From Pseudomonas ekonensis (GTDB lineage: Bacteria > Pseudomonadota > Gammaproteobacteria > Pseudomonadales > Pseudomonadaceae): a stretch of DNA of 64,000 nucleotides. Position numbers and translations under genes: made by a program. Position 1 is the first letter of the stretch. Each line of letters opens with the position of its first letter. Below are positions 1 to 9,916 of the stretch, piece after piece. A model generated the notes under the pieces. The model searched no databases and was not told where the DNA came from. It saw only the letters and a program-made list of their open reading frames with translations. The DNA lies in NCBI RefSeq assembly GCF_019145435.1, contig NZ_JAHSTS010000002.1:1302001-1366000 (forward strand). Reading direction: 5' to 3'.

Positions 1-491
1 GGCCGCAGGTGACCGGCCTGCACCTCACGGGCAAGACGCTGCGCAGCCTGCGCGATGTCCCACTGGCCGCCGTAATTGGCGGCGATCTGCAGGACAAAGC
101 GGTTGGCGCCGGCGGTCATCGCCTCGGCTTCGCGCATCGCCGCCTGAAGCTCAGGGTGGAAGCGCGAACGGTCGCCGATGATGCGCAGGCTGATGTTGTT
201 GTCGTTGAGGCGCTTGGCCTCACGACGCAAGGCCTTGAAGAACAGATCCATCAAGGCGCTGACCTCATCGGCCGGGCGCTGCCAGTTCTCGCTGGAGAAG
301 GCAAACAGCGTCAGCACTTCGACCCCGGCCTCGGCGCACACCTCTATCACCGCACGCACGGCATCCACGCCCGCCTTGTGCCCGGCGACGCCGGGCATGA
401 AGCGTTTCTTCGCCCAGCGGTTGTTGCCATCCATGATGATCGCGACATGGCGCGGCACCGCGGACGGCGCAGTCTGCTTGGTCTTTTCCAT
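1..491 (-). CDS. uppS: Isoprenyl transferase (undecaprenyl diphosphate synthase), 3' part cut by window
   Basis: Cis-prenyltransferase that extends farnesyl-PP with isopentenyl-PP to undecaprenyl-PP, the lipid carrier precursor for peptidoglycan and O-antigen. The first 163 codons are visible and the C-terminus lies beyond position 1. The family signature MDGNNRWA is at residues 20-27, with Asp21 as the Mg/diphosphate-binding aspartate, followed by the GHKAG and FAFSSENW motifs. The ATG at 491 is the only good start before the signature. It is the last visible gene of rpsB-tsf-pyrH-frr-uppS and begins 17 bases after the frr stop codon, so it is probably co-transcribed with frr and pyrH. The reading frame is intact as far as it goes. 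Confidence 0.95.
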   Translation of the reverse strand, partial: MEKTKQTAPSAVPRHVAIIMDGNNRWAKKRFMPGVAGHKAGVDAVRAVIEVCAEAGVEVLTLFAFSSENWQRPADEVSALMDLFFKALRREAKRLNDNNISLRIIGDRSRFHPELQAAMREAEAMTAGANRFVLQIAANYGGQWDIAQAAQRLAREVQAGHLR

Positions 492-508
492 GAAGGCGTC
501 CTGACCCT

Positions 509-1066
509 TTATACGGCCATCAGATCCTTTTCTTTTTCTTCGGTCGCCTTGGCGATCTGACCTTCGAAGTCCTTGATCAGCTTGTCGATGTCGGCGCCGG
601 CGCGACGCTCTTCGTCTTCGCTGATTTCCTTGTCCTTGGACAGTTTCTTCAGCTCGCCCAGGGCGTCGCGACGGATGTTGCGCACGGCGACACGGGCATC
701 CTCGGCAGCGGCGCGCGCCTGCTTGGTGAAGCCCTTGCGGGTTTCTTCGGTCAACGGCGCCATCTTGATCAGCAGCAATTCGCCGAGGTTGGTCGGGTTG
801 AGGTTGAGGCCGGCGCTGCCGATGGCCTTGTCGATGGCACCGAGCATGTTGCGCTCGAACGGCACCACTTGCAGGGTCTGGCTGTCCTTCACGGTCACGT
901 TGGCCACACCGCTCAACGGGGTGTCGGCGCCGTAGTAAGGCACCATCACGCTGCCCAGGATGCTCGGGTGAGCCTTGCCGGTACGGATCTGGCCGAACGC
1001 GTGCGCCAGAGACTCCAGGGACTTCTGCATGCGCGCCTGGGCGTCTTTCTTGATTTCGTTGATCAT
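509..1066 (-). CDS. frr: Ribosome recycling factor
   Basis: 185-residue RRF, the normal family length. With EF-G it splits post-termination ribosomes in the cytoplasm. It begins [10 protein letters not shown] and has the typical N-terminal IRTGKAHPS segment and the helical C-terminus ending in a K/E-rich tail. A longer frame exists upstream, but the ATG at 1066 matches the family and has GAGGAAG about 7 bases before it. That ATG overlaps the pyrH stop codon as ATGA (1063-1066), so translation of the two is probably coupled. The start and neighbours are those of a standard gammaproteobacterial frr. Confidence 0.97.
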
Positions 1067-1806
1067 TGTTGAACTTCCTCGATCAGGGTTCCTTCGGCGC
1101 CGCCATGCACAATGTTCAGCAGGGCGCCGGGCTTGTTCATGTTGAATACACGCAGCGGCATCTTGTGGTCGCGGCACAGGCAAATGGCCGTCAGATCCAT
1201 CACGCCCAGCTTGCGATCCAGCACTTCATCGTAGGTCAGATGATCGAACTTCTCGGCATGCGGGTCTTTGAACGGGTCTGCGGTGTAGACGCCATCGACC
1301 TTGGTCGCCTTGAGCACGACGTCGGCGTCGATTTCGATGGCTCGCAGGCAGGCTGCCGAATCCGTGGTGAAAAACGGATTGCCGGTGCCGGCGGCGAAAA
1401 TCACGACATCCTTGGAGTTCAGGTGGCGCATGGCCTTGCGGCGATCATAGTGATCGGTCACGCCGACCATGGAAATGGCGGACATCACGATGGCCGAGAT
1501 ATTGGCACGTTCCAGCGCATCGCGCATGGCCAGGGCGTTCATCACAGTGGCCAGCATGCCCATGTGGTCGCCCGTGACGCGGTCCATGCCGGCCTTGCTC
1601 AGGGCTTCGCCGCGGAACAGGTTGCCGCCGCCGATCACCAGACCGACCTGGACACCGATGCCGACCAGCTGGCCGACTTCCAGCGCCATGCGGTCCAGCA
1701 CCTTCGGGTCGATCCCGAACTCTTCCGAGCCCATCAGGGCCTCGCCGCTGAGCTTGAGTAGAATGCGTTTATAGCGAGCCTGATAACCACTGCCCTGCTG
1801 AGCCAT
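1063..1806 (-). CDS. pyrH: UMP kinase
   Basis: 247 residues, typical for bacterial UMP kinase. It phosphorylates UMP to UDP in the cytoplasm and supplies UTP and CTP. The amino-acid-kinase fold is shown by [11 protein letters not shown] near the N-terminus, GGGNLFRG, the [13 protein letters not shown] stretch and the C-terminal [10 protein letters not shown] region. A longer open frame reaches 1896, but the family start is [13 protein letters not shown] at 1806, preceded by a GGAGAG ribosome site. It overlaps frr by 4 bases. Because tsf upstream ends in a strong hairpin (1961-1995), pyrH probably has its own promoter in 1807-1960. Confidence 0.97.
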
Positions 1807-1960
1807 TGCGAATCTCTCCTGCGGCGTATTTAAAAATTCTTTGCGAGCTGTTTGCAGCTGGCGCTTCACTCTAGCTTGGCGCTGCTTCAGCGCCATCGGA
1901 ACATGGCTTTGTAAGTCAGTTCCAAGCGGAAACCAATTAAAAAATCGGTAACCGTATCTG

Positions 1961-1995
1961 AAAAGAGGCTGCGCGCGTGAGCGGGCAGCCTCTTT
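1961..1995 (-). terminator. Terminator hairpin after tsf
   Basis: Inverted repeat with an 11-base perfect stem, AAAGAGGCTGC (1962-1972) against GCAGCCTCTTT (1985-1995), and a 12-base loop. On the minus strand the second arm runs into TTTT. It lies 24 bases downstream of the tsf stop and separates tsf from pyrH. Confidence 0.8.
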
Positions 1996-2018
1996 CGGGC
2001 GACAGTTGAAAAACCGTC

Positions 2019-2882
2019 TTACTGCTTGGCGGCAGCCACTTGTGCGGCAACTTCTTCAGCGAAGTTGTCGACTGGCTTCTCGATGCCTTCGCCCACTTTG
2101 AAGTAGGTGAAGGAAACGATTTCAGCGCCGGCTTTCTTGGCCAGTTCGCCGACCTTGACTTCCGGGTTCATGACGAACGCTTGCTCGACCAGCGAGGCTT
2201 CGGCCAGGAACTTCGAGATACGACCCTTGATCATGTTCTCGACGATGTTTTCCGGCTTGCCCGCGATCTTGTCGGCGTTCAGTTGCAGGAAGACGCCTTT
2301 TTCGCGTTCGATGGCTTCGGCCGACACTTCCGACGGCAGCAGGAACTCAGGGTTCGAAGCGGCAACGTGCATGGCGATGTTCTTGGCCAGCTCGATGTCG
2401 CCGCCTTTCAGAACGACGGTCGCGCCGATCTTGTTGCCGTGCAGGTAAGCACCGACAACGTCACCCTCAACGCGCGCCAGGCGACGGATGTTGACGTTTT
2501 CGCCGCACTTGGCGACCAGGGCTTCACGGGCAGCTTCGCGGGATGCGATCAGCGGAGCGGCGTCGGTCAGTTTCTGGGCGAAGGCTTCTTCCAGGCTTTC
2601 GGCGACGAAGTTCTTGAAGTCGTCCTGCAGGGCCAGGAAGTCGGTCTGCGAGTTCACTTCCAGCAGAACGGCGGATTTACCGTCGGTCTTCACGGCGATG
2701 GCGCCTTCGGCAGCGATGTTGCCTGCTTTCTTGGCAGCCTTGATGGCGCCCGAAGCACGCATGTCATCAATGGCTTTCTCGATGTCGCCGCCAGCCTTTT
2801 CCAGGGCCTTCTTGCAATCCATCATGCCTTCGCCGGTGCGCTCGCGCAGTTCTTTGACCAACGCTGCAGTAATTGCTGCCAT
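2019..2882 (-). CDS. tsf: Elongation factor Ts
   Basis: 287 residues, the usual EF-Ts length. It is the guanine-nucleotide exchange factor for EF-Tu. The N-terminal UBA-like module ([17 protein letters not shown], then GMMDCKKAL) carries the family signature, and the core SQTDFLA and [10 protein letters not shown] segments follow. The ATG at 2882 starts the conserved N-terminus and has AGAGGA upstream; 11 extra in-frame codons upstream are not conserved sequence. It lies 205 bases downstream of rpsB, with a hairpin attenuator between them, the standard rpsB-tsf operon arrangement. Confidence 0.97.
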
Positions 2883-3033
2883 TTTCAAATTCCTCTTGGA
2901 TAGGTTTTCAACCATTCCACCCGACTGAACGGGCGTTCAATTCTTCCCGAACCACCTTGTTTAACCGCTGCACGTTACAGATGCAGGGCAAGCGCTGCCA
3001 CAAGCGGGCGCCGACAAATGGTTTTCGAGGTGG

Positions 3034-3060
3034 CAAAAAGGGGGCCAAGCCCCCTTTTTG
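3034..3060 (-). terminator. rpsB-tsf intergenic attenuator/terminator
   Basis: Near-perfect palindrome CAAAAAGGGGG/CCAAG/CCCCCTTTTTG between the rpsB stop and tsf. It is a GC stem flanked by A and T runs, so it can act as a terminator in either direction. On the minus strand it would cut part of the rpsB transcripts and lower tsf relative to rpsB, as known for this operon in E. coli. Confidence 0.8.
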
Positions 3061-3087
3061 CTTACTGAGTCAACGCCAGGGCGTCAA

Positions 3088-3825
3088 TTACTCAGCTGCA
3101 GCCGCCGGAGCTTCTTCAGCGAAGACTTCGGTGCCGCCAGCAACGTTGTTGCGGCCACGGATAACGGCGTCAGCCATCGAACCCATGTACAGCTCGATCG
3201 CGCGGATGGCGTCGTCGTTGCCTGGGATGATGTAGTCAACGCCTTCCGGGCTGCTGTTGGTATCGACTACGCCGATGACCGGGATGCCCAGCTTGTTGGC
3301 TTCGGTGATCGCGATGCGCTCGTGGTCAACGTCGATCACGAACAGAGCGTCCGGCAGGCCGCCCATGTCCTTGATGCCGCCCAGGGAGCGGTCCAGCTTC
3401 TCGAGGTCACGGGTGCGCATCAGCGCTTCTTTCTTGGTCAGCTTGGCGAAGGTGCCGTCTTCGGCTTGAACTTCGAGGTCACGCAGACGCTTGATGGAAG
3501 CACGGATGGTCTTGAAGTTGGTCAGCATGCCGCCCAACCAGCGGTGATCGACGTACGGCGAACCGCAGCGTGCTGCTTGCTCGGCGACGATCTTGCCGGC
3601 GGAACGCTTGGTGCCGACGAACAGAATCTTGTTTTTGCCCTGGGCCAGGCGCTCTACGAAGGTCAGTGCTTCGTTGAACATCGGCAGGGTTTTTTCAAGG
3701 TTGATGATGTGGATCTTGTTGCGCGCACCGAAAATGTACTTGCCCATTTTCGGGTTCCAGTAACGGGTTTGGTGACCGAAGTGCACACCGGCCTTCAGCA
3801 TATCGCGCATGTTGACTTGGGACAT
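3088..3825 (-). CDS. rpsB: 30S ribosomal protein S2
   Basis: 245 residues, normal for S2. It is a structural protein of the 30S subunit that recruits S1 and is also known to autoregulate its own operon. The sequence opens [20 protein letters not shown] and contains the S2 signatures [34 protein letters not shown] and [18 protein letters not shown]. The ATG at 3825 has AAGGAAC 5 bases upstream; the longer upstream frame is leader RNA rather than protein. It is the first gene of rpsB-tsf, divergent from map. Confidence 0.98.
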   Translation of the reverse strand: MSQVNMRDMLKAGVHFGHQTRYWNPKMGKYIFGARNKIHIINLEKTLPMFNEALTFVERLAQGKNKILFVGTKRSAGKIVAEQAARCGSPYVDHRWLGGMLTNFKTIRASIKRLRDLEVQAEDGTFAKLTKKEALMRTRDLEKLDRSLGGIKDMGGLPDALFVIDVDHERIAITEANKLGIPVIGVVDTNSSPEGVDYIIPGNDDAIRAIELYMGSMADAVIRGRNNVAGGTEVFAEEAPAAAAE

Positions 3826-3972
3826 GATAGTTCCTTGATAAGTCGGGTTGGGCCTCCACGTATCCCAATGACCAACCGCCGATCCGAGGATCAAGGGCAC
3901 CCAGGTCATCGTGTCGACACGTGTGTGGGTTAATGCTTTCGGGGCTATCCCCGGAAAGCGGCGCATTTTATA
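3826..3972 (-). promoter_or_regulatory. rpsB promoter and structured 5' leader (S2 autoregulation candidate)
   Basis: Minus-strand -10 TATAAAAT at 3965-3972, followed by about 135 bases of leader before the rpsB ATG. The leader begins with a strong hairpin (3934-3958: GCTTTCCGGGG, loop ATAG, CCCCGAAAGC) and has smaller inverted repeats nearer the start codon. Gammaproteobacterial rpsB leaders are known to bind S2 and repress translation; position and length fit. The remaining part of the 373-base rpsB/map gap (3973-4198) should hold the divergent map promoter; I could not place it with confidence. Confidence 0.55.
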
Positions 3973-4198
3973 TCACAAGGAGGGCGCAAACGGAACCCGG
4001 AATCTGCATTCGCATCAGGGACATGAGGGAAGCGCACCGCGGATCCGCCCTGGCGCGGCATTGTACGGACGGACGCGATGCACACAGGCGCGGATTTGCG
4101 CCTTTCGTCTGTTAGAATCGCGTTTTTCAGGGCCGCAGCCTGAACGCCTGCCACCCTATCCGTATCTGCAAGCGCCGCCGGGCGCAGAGAGAGCCTGT

Positions 4199-4981
4199 AT
4201 GACCGTCAACCTCAAAACCCCCGAGGACATCGCTGGCATGCGTGTCGCCGGCAAACTGGCCGCCGACGTGCTGGAAATGATCGCCGGGCACGTAAAGCCG
4301 GGCGTCACCACCGATGAGCTGAACCAGATCTGCCACGACTACATCGTCAACGTGCAGCAGGCCATCCCCGCCCCGCTCAACTACAAGGGCTACCCGAAGT
4401 CGATCTGCACCTCGATCAACCACGTGGTCTGCCACGGCATCCCGAACGACAAGCCGCTGAAGAACGGCGACACCCTGAACATCGACGTCACGGTGATCAA
4501 GGACGGCTACCACGGCGACACCAGCCGCATGTTCCACGTCGGCACCGTGCCGGTCTGGGCCGAACGCCTGTCCCAGGTCACCCAGGAATGCATGTACAAG
4601 GCGATCGAGATCGTCAAGCCCGGCTGCCGCCTCGGCGACATCGGCGAGATCATCCAGAAGCACGCCGAGAAGAACGGTTTCTCGGTGGTGCGCGAGTTCT
4701 GCGGCCACGGCATCGGCAAGGTGTTCCATGAAGAGCCCCAGATCCTGCACTACGGCCGCGCCGGCACCGGCATGGAACTGCAGGCCGGCATGACCTTCAC
4801 CATCGAGCCGATGATCAACCAGGGCAAGGCCGACACCAAGGTGCTGGGCGACGGCTGGACCGCCATCACCAAGGACCGCAAGCTCTCGGCCCAGTGGGAA
4901 CACACCCTGCTGGTCACCGAAACCGGCTACGAGATCTTCACCCTGCGCAGCGACGACACGATCCCGCGCGTATCGGCCTGA
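4199..4981 (+). CDS. map: Methionine aminopeptidase, type I
   Basis: 260 residues, the type Ia length. It removes the N-terminal Met from nascent proteins. The metal ligands are visible in order: Asp in NIDVTV and Asp in GYHGDTS, His in CGHGIGKVFHEEP, Glu in FTIEPMIN and Glu in WEHTLLVTE. The family start MTVNLKTPEDI is at 4199, whereas upstream in-frame codons run back through the rpsB leader and are unlikely to be translated. It is divergent from rpsB and followed by glnD after 40 bases, the classical rpsB/map/glnD neighbourhood. Confidence 0.97.
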   Translation: MTVNLKTPEDIAGMRVAGKLAADVLEMIAGHVKPGVTTDELNQICHDYIVNVQQAIPAPLNYKGYPKSICTSINHVVCHGIPNDKPLKNGDTLNIDVTVIKDGYHGDTSRMFHVGTVPVWAERLSQVTQECMYKAIEIVKPGCRLGDIGEIIQKHAEKNGFSVVREFCGHGIGKVFHEEPQILHYGRAGTGMELQAGMTFTIEPMINQGKADTKVLGDGWTAITKDRKLSAQWEHTLLVTETGYEIFTLRSDDTIPRVSA

Positions 4982-5021
4982 CCCAGACACCGCTCCCAGC
5001 CTATAGAAGGAAAGCCAACCG

Positions 5022-7724
5022 ATGCCGCAGGTGGATCCCGAACTCTTCGACCGCGGCCAGTTCCAGGCTGAACTGGCCCTGAAAGCGAGTCCCATCGCGG
5101 CATTCAAGAAGGCCATCCGCCAGGCCCACGAGGTGCTCGACACGCGCTTTCGCAACGGCCGCGACATCCGCCGGCTGATCGAAGACCGCGCCTGGTTCGT
5201 CGACAACATCCTGCAAAAGGCCTGGGAGCAGTTCAACTGGAGCGAAGACGCCGACATCGCGCTGGTGGCGGTCGGCGGCTACGGCCGCGGCGAGCTGCAC
5301 CCCTATTCCGACATCGACCTGCTGATCCTGCTGGACAGCGCCGACCATGAAATCTTCCGCGACTCCATCGAGCGCTTCCTGACCCTGCTCTGGGACATCG
5401 GCCTGGAGGTCGGCCAGAGCGTGCGCTCGGTGGACGAATGCGCCGAAGAGGCCCGCGCCGACCTCACGGTCGTCACCAACCTGATGGAAAGCCGCACCAT
5501 CTGCGGCCCCGAACGCCTGCGCCAACGGATGCTCGACGTCACCAGCACCGCCCACATGTGGCCGAGCAAGGACTTCTTCCTGGCCAAGCGTGCCGAGCAG
5601 AAGGCCCGCCACCACAAGTACAACGACACCGAGTACAACCTGGAACCCAACGTCAAAGGCTCGCCCGGCGGGCTGCGGGACATCCAGACGATCCTCTGGG
5701 TCGCCCGGCGCCAGTACGGCACCCTGAACCTGCGGGCCCTGGCCGGCGAAGGCTTTCTGGTGGAGAGCGAGAACGCCCTGCTCGCCTCGTCCCAGGAGTT
5801 CCTCTGGAAGGTGCGCTACGCCCTGCACATGCTGGCCGGCCGCGCCGAGGACCGCCTGCTGTTCGACCATCAGCGCTCGATCGCCACGCTGCTGGGCTTC
5901 GAGGGCGACGACGCCAAGCAAGCCGTCGAAAACTTCATGCAGCAATATTTCCGGGTGGTGATGAGCATCGCCCAGCTCAGCGACCTGATCATCCAGCACT
6001 TCGAGGAAGTCATCCTCGCGCCGGAGGACGAAGCCCCGCCGCAGCCGATCAACGCGCGCTTCCAGCTGCACGACGGCTACATCGAGGCCCGCAGCGAAAA
6101 CGTGTTCCGCCGTACGCCGTTCGCCATGCTCGAGATCTTCGTGCTGATGGCCCAGCAGCCGGAAATCAAGGGCGTGCGCGCCGACACCATCCGCCTGCTG
6201 CGCGAACACCGGCACCTGATCGACGACAACTTTCGCAACGACATCCGCAACACCAGCCTGTTCATCGAGCTGTTCAAGTGCAAGATCGGCATCCACCGCA
6301 ACCTGCGCCGGATGAACCGCTACGGCATCCTCGGGCGCTACCTGCCGGAGTTCGGCTTCATCGTCGGGCAGATGCAGCACGACCTGTTCCACATCTATAC
6401 GGTGGACGCCCACACGCTGAACCTGATCAAGCACCTGCGCAAACTGCAGTACACCCAGGTGTCGGAAAAATTCCCGCTGGCCAGCAAACTCATGGGCAAG
6501 CTGCCCAAGCCTGAGCTGATCTACCTGGCCGGCCTGTACCACGACATCGGCAAGGGCCGTCACGGCGACCACTCGGAGATCGGCGCCGTGGACGCCGAGG
6601 CCTTCTGCCAGCGCCACCAGTTGCCGGTCTGGGACACCCGCCTGATCGTGTGGCTGGTGCAGAACCACCTGGTGATGTCCACCACCGCCCAGCGCAAGGA
6701 TCTGTCCGATCCGCAGGTGATCCACGATTTCGCCCAGACCGTCGGCGACGAGACCCGCCTGGACTATCTCTATGTGCTGACCGTGGCCGACATCAACGCC
6801 ACCAACCCGACGCTGTGGAACTCCTGGCGCGCCAGCCTGCTGCGCCAGCTCTACACCGAAACCAAGCGTGCGCTGCGCCGCGGCCTGGAAAACCCGGTGG
6901 ACCGCGAGGAGCAGATCCGCCAGACCCAGAGCGCCGCGCTGGACATCCTGGTGCGCGGCGGCACCGACCCGGACGACGTCGAGCAATTGTGGGCGCAACT
7001 GGGCGACGACTACTTCCTGCGCCACACCGCCGGCGACGTGGCCTGGCACAGCGACGCGATCCTCCAGCAACCGGCCGACGGCGGCCCGCTGGTGCTGATC
7101 AAGGAGACCACCCAGCGCGAGTTCGAGGGCGGCACGCAGATCTTCATCTATGCGCCGGACCAGCACGACTTCTTCGCCGTGACGGTGGCGGCGATGGACC
7201 AGCTCAACCTGAACATCCACGACGCCCGGATCATCACCTCCAGCAGCCAGTTCACCCTCGACACCTACATCGTGCTCGACACCGACGGCGATTCGATCGG
7301 CGACAACCCGCTGCGGGTCAAGCAGATCCGCGACGGGCTGACGGAAGCCCTGCGCAACCCCGACGACTACCCGACGATCATCCAGCGCCGGGTGCCGCGC
7401 CAGCTCAAGCATTTCGCGTTTGCGCCGCAGGTGACGATCCACAACGACGCCCAGCGTCCGGTGACGGTGCTGGAACTGACGGCACCGGACCGGCCGGGCC
7501 TGCTGGCGCGGGTCGGCGGGATTTTCCTGGAGTTCGACCTGTCGCTGCAGAACGCCAAGATCGCCACCCTGGGCGAGCGGGTGGAGGACGTGTTCTTCAT
7601 CACCGACGCCCACAACCAGCCGTTGTCCGACCCGCTGCTGTGCAGCCGCCTGCAGGATGCGATCGTCGAGCAACTGAGCGTCAACCAGGAGCCCGACATC
7701 AAGCTGTCGCGCATCAGCATCTGA
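5022..7724 (+). CDS. glnD: [Protein-PII] uridylyltransferase / uridylyl-removing enzyme
   Basis: 900-residue bifunctional nitrogen sensor that uridylylates PII proteins when glutamine is low and removes UMP when it is high. N-terminal nucleotidyltransferase motif [19 protein letters not shown] (about residues 87-105) holds the catalytic Gly-Gly and Asp-x-Asp. A central HD hydrolase domain shows [16 protein letters not shown] (about 505-520). Two C-terminal ACT domains (about 705-780 and 815-890, the second with [15 protein letters not shown]) bind glutamine. The start at 5022 has AGAAGGA upstream. It follows map by 40 bases and is probably co-transcribed with it. A GC-rich palindrome separates it from dapC. 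Confidence 0.97.
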   Translation: MPQVDPELFDRGQFQAELALKASPIAAFKKAIRQAHEVLDTRFRNGRDIRRLIEDRAWFVDNILQKAWEQFNWSEDADIALVAVGGYGRGELHPYSDIDLLILLDSADHEIFRDSIERFLTLLWDIGLEVGQSVRSVDECAEEARADLTVVTNLMESRTICGPERLRQRMLDVTSTAHMWPSKDFFLAKRAEQKARHHKYNDTEYNLEPNVKGSPGGLRDIQTILWVARRQYGTLNLRALAGEGFLVESENALLASSQEFLWKVRYALHMLAGRAEDRLLFDHQRSIATLLGFEGDDAKQAVENFMQQYFRVVMSIAQLSDLIIQHFEEVILAPEDEAPPQPINARFQLHDGYIEARSENVFRRTPFAMLEIFVLMAQQPEIKGVRADTIRLLREHRHLIDDNFRNDIRNTSLFIELFKCKIGIHRNLRRMNRYGILGRYLPEFGFIVGQMQHDLFHIYTVDAHTLNLIKHLRKLQYTQVSEKFPLASKLMGKLPKPELIYLAGLYHDIGKGRHGDHSEIGAVDAEAFCQRHQLPVWDTRLIVWLVQNHLVMSTTAQRKDLSDPQVIHDFAQTVGDETRLDYLYVLTVADINATNPTLWNSWRASLLRQLYTETKRALRRGLENPVDREEQIRQTQSAALDILVRGGTDPDDVEQLWAQLGDDYFLRHTAGDVAWHSDAILQQPADGGPLVLIKETTQREFEGGTQIFIYAPDQHDFFAVTVAAMDQLNLNIHDARIITSSSQFTLDTYIVLDTDGDSIGDNPLRVKQIRDGLTEALRNPDDYPTIIQRRVPRQLKHFAFAPQVTIHNDAQRPVTVLELTAPDRPGLLARVGGIFLEFDLSLQNAKIATLGERVEDVFFITDAHNQPLSDPLLCSRLQDAIVEQLSVNQEPDIKLSRISI

Positions 7725-7741
7725 CCCGACCCTTTTCCCCT

Positions 7742-7769
7742 TGCGGGAGCGGGCTCGCCCGCTCCCGCA
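7742..7769. repeat. REP-like palindrome between glnD and dapC
   Basis: Perfect 28-base palindrome TGCGGGAGCGGGCT / CGCCCGCTCCCGCA spelling the core of the REP element seen elsewhere in the window. No U-tract follows, so it is a repeat rather than a classical terminator, though it could stabilise the 3' end of glnD mRNA. Confidence 0.75.
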
Positions 7770-7785
7770 CAGCACGAGACCCTTC

Positions 7786-8985
7786 ATGAACAACGCCCTG
7801 AACCAGCTGCAGCCCTACCCGTTCGAAAAGCTCCGCGCCTTGCTCGGCAGCGTCACGCCGAACCCGGACAAGCGCCCGATCGCCCTGTCGATCGGCGAAC
7901 CGAAACACCGCTCGCCGAGCTTTGTCGCCGAGGCGCTGGCCAGCAACCTGGACCAGATGGCGGTGTACCCGACCACCCTCGGCATCCCGGCCCTGCGCGA
8001 AGCCATCGCCGCCTGGTGCGAACGCCGCTTCAACGTCCCGGGCGGCTGGATCGACCCGGCGCGCAACGTGCTGCCGGTCAACGGCACCCGCGAGGCGCTG
8101 TTCGCCTTCACCCAGACCGTGGTCAACCGCGGTGACGACGCGCTGGTGGTCAGTCCGAACCCGTTCTACCAGATCTACGAAGGCGCGGCGTTCCTGGCCG
8201 GAGCCAAGCCGCACTACCTGCCGTGCCTGGACGAAAACGGCTTCAACCCAGACTTCGACGCGGTGTCGCCGGACATCTGGAAACGCTGCCAGATCCTGTT
8301 TCTGTGCTCGCCGGGCAACCCGACCGGCGCGCTGATCCCCCTCGACACCCTCAAGAAGCTGATCGCCCTGGCCGACGAGCACGACTTCGTGATCGCCGCC
8401 GACGAGTGCTACAGCGAACTGTACTTCGACGAACAGACCCCGCCGCCGGGCCTGCTGACCGCCTGCGCCGAACTGGGCCGCAAGGACTTCAAGCGCTGCG
8501 TGGTGTTCCACAGCCTGTCCAAGCGCTCGAACCTGCCGGGGCTGCGCTCGGGCTTCGTCGCCGGCGATGCCGACGTCCTCAAGGGTTTCCTGCTGTACCG
8601 CACCTACCACGGCTGCGCCATGCCGGTGCAGACCCAACTGGCCAGCGTCGCCGCGTGGAACGATGAAGTCCACGTGCGCGCCAACCGTGCGCTGTACCGC
8701 GAGAAGTTCGATGCCGTGCTGGCGATCCTCAGCCCGGTGATGGATGTGCAACGCCCTGACGGCAGCTTCTACCTGTGGCCGAACGTGAACGGCGACGACG
8801 CGGCGTTCTGCCGCGACCTGTTCGAACAGGAGCACGTGACCGTGGTGCCGGGGTCGTACCTGTCCCGCGACGTTGACGGCGTCAACCCGGGGGCCGGCCG
8901 CGTGCGCATGGCGCTGGTGGCGCCCTTGGCGGAATGCGTCGAGGCCGCCGAGCGCATTCGCGCGTTCGTGACCCGGCAGCCGTGA
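7786..8985 (+). CDS. dapC: Succinyldiaminopimelate transaminase
   Basis: 399-residue PLP-dependent fold-type I aminotransferase. In lysine/meso-diaminopimelate synthesis it transfers an amino group from glutamate to N-succinyl-2-amino-6-ketopimelate. Visible features are the substrate-site region SIGEPKHRSPSF, the NPTGALIP loop, ADECYSELYFDE with the PLP-N1 aspartate, and the PLP lysine in FHSLSKRSNLPGLRSGF. The start at 7786 lies after the palindrome, and earlier in-frame codons lie inside that repeat. dapD and dapE are nearby, supporting dapC rather than a generic aminotransferase. A strong terminator follows at 8991. Confidence 0.93.
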   Translation: MNNALNQLQPYPFEKLRALLGSVTPNPDKRPIALSIGEPKHRSPSFVAEALASNLDQMAVYPTTLGIPALREAIAAWCERRFNVPGGWIDPARNVLPVNGTREALFAFTQTVVNRGDDALVVSPNPFYQIYEGAAFLAGAKPHYLPCLDENGFNPDFDAVSPDIWKRCQILFLCSPGNPTGALIPLDTLKKLIALADEHDFVIAADECYSELYFDEQTPPPGLLTACAELGRKDFKRCVVFHSLSKRSNLPGLRSGFVAGDADVLKGFLLYRTYHGCAMPVQTQLASVAAWNDEVHVRANRALYREKFDAVLAILSPVMDVQRPDGSFYLWPNVNGDDAAFCRDLFEQEHVTVVPGSYLSRDVDGVNPGAGRVRMALVAPLAECVEAAERIRAFVTRQP

Positions 8986-8990
8986 GCCCG

Positions 8991-9024
8991 TCACCGTGCC
9001 AGCCTTGCTGGCACGGTGACTTTT
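8991..9024 (+). terminator. Rho-independent terminator after dapC
   Basis: Perfect 13-base stem TCACCGTGCCAGC ... GCTGGCACGGTGA with a tiny TT-type loop, followed by TTTT. It begins 5 bases after the dapC stop codon. Confidence 0.88.
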
Positions 9025-9142
9025 CATATCGGGAAACACCTCCGCACGGCCTGGAAACCTTTTAGTGCAGGGAGGCAGGTTACTCTTGCCCCGCGCAACG
9101 TCTTGCGCATCGACACCCTCCACTTCAAGGATGAAGCCCACC

Positions 9143-9889
9143 ATGAACCAATTGCAGGATTGCAGGCTCGTGCAATGGCCGGACGACCAGGCCGCCTTTG
9201 ACACCGCCGTCAACGAAAACCCCGCCAACGCCGGCAGCGGCGCCGGCGGACGCCGCAAGCGTTCGTTGATCGACTACCCGAAACTCTGGGCCAACGGCCG
9301 AACCCTGAAGATCGCCTTCATCGACTCGCCCGACCCCGACCGCAAACAGAAGATCATCGCCGCCGCCAGCCGCTGGCTGCCGTACATCAACCTGAAGTTC
9401 GATTTCGTCGATGGCGTGCAGGGCGACATCCGCATCGCGACGAAGAACAACGACAACAGCTCGATGCTCGGCACCGACGCGCTGCTCGTCCACCCCGACT
9501 GGCCCACCATGAACCTGGGCGTGACGCCCGATCATCCGGACTTCGAAGTGATCGTCACCCATGAGTTCGGCCATGCCCTGGGCGCCATGCACGAACACCA
9601 GCACCCGCAGGCCAATATCCCCTGGGACAAACCCAAGGTGTACGCGTTTTACCAGAACCGCGAGATGAACCCGCTGACCCGCGAGCAGGTCGACCAGAAC
9701 CTGTTCAAACCCTTCAGCGCGCCGCAGGCGATCCACACCGACTACGACCGGCGGTCGATCATGCATCACCCGGTCTCGAACGAACTGACATTGGGCGACT
9801 GGGAAAACCCGATCAACCGCAAGATCAGCAAAAAGGACAAGAGGATGATGCGGCGGCTGTACCCGAAACAGCCCCGGCGAACCCCGTGA
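9143..9889 (+). CDS. Astacin-like (metzincin, M12-type) zinc metallopeptidase without signal peptide
   Basis: 248 residues. The full metzincin/astacin zinc motif HExxHxxGxxHE is present as HEFGHALGAMHE (residues 140-151), with ligands His140, His144, His150 and catalytic Glu141. The downstream Met-turn reads SIMHHP (205-210), where astacins normally have SIMHY, so the usual fifth ligand Tyr is His here. No signal peptide or membrane segment is visible; residues 20-40 are Gly/Asn-rich. The start at 9143 is chosen because AAGGA lies 11 bases before it; a second ATG at 9131 is too close to that site. It stands alone between the dapC terminator and a convergent antiporter gene. Substrate and export route are unknown. 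Confidence 0.8.
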   Translation: MNQLQDCRLVQWPDDQAAFDTAVNENPANAGSGAGGRRKRSLIDYPKLWANGRTLKIAFIDSPDPDRKQKIIAAASRWLPYINLKFDFVDGVQGDIRIATKNNDNSSMLGTDALLVHPDWPTMNLGVTPDHPDFEVIVTHEFGHALGAMHEHQHPQANIPWDKPKVYAFYQNREMNPLTREQVDQNLFKPFSAPQAIHTDYDRRSIMHHPVSNELTLGDWENPINRKISKKDKRMMRRLYPKQPRRTP

Positions 9890-9916
9890 ACGAGAGCCCC
9901 TTGCCGGGGCATCCGC

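Noticed and set aside
5001..7793. 930-codon open frame antisense to glnD
   Set aside because: Low-complexity Val/Gln/Asp-rich translation, no ribosome site, and glnD on the other strand has all its domains. A shadow.
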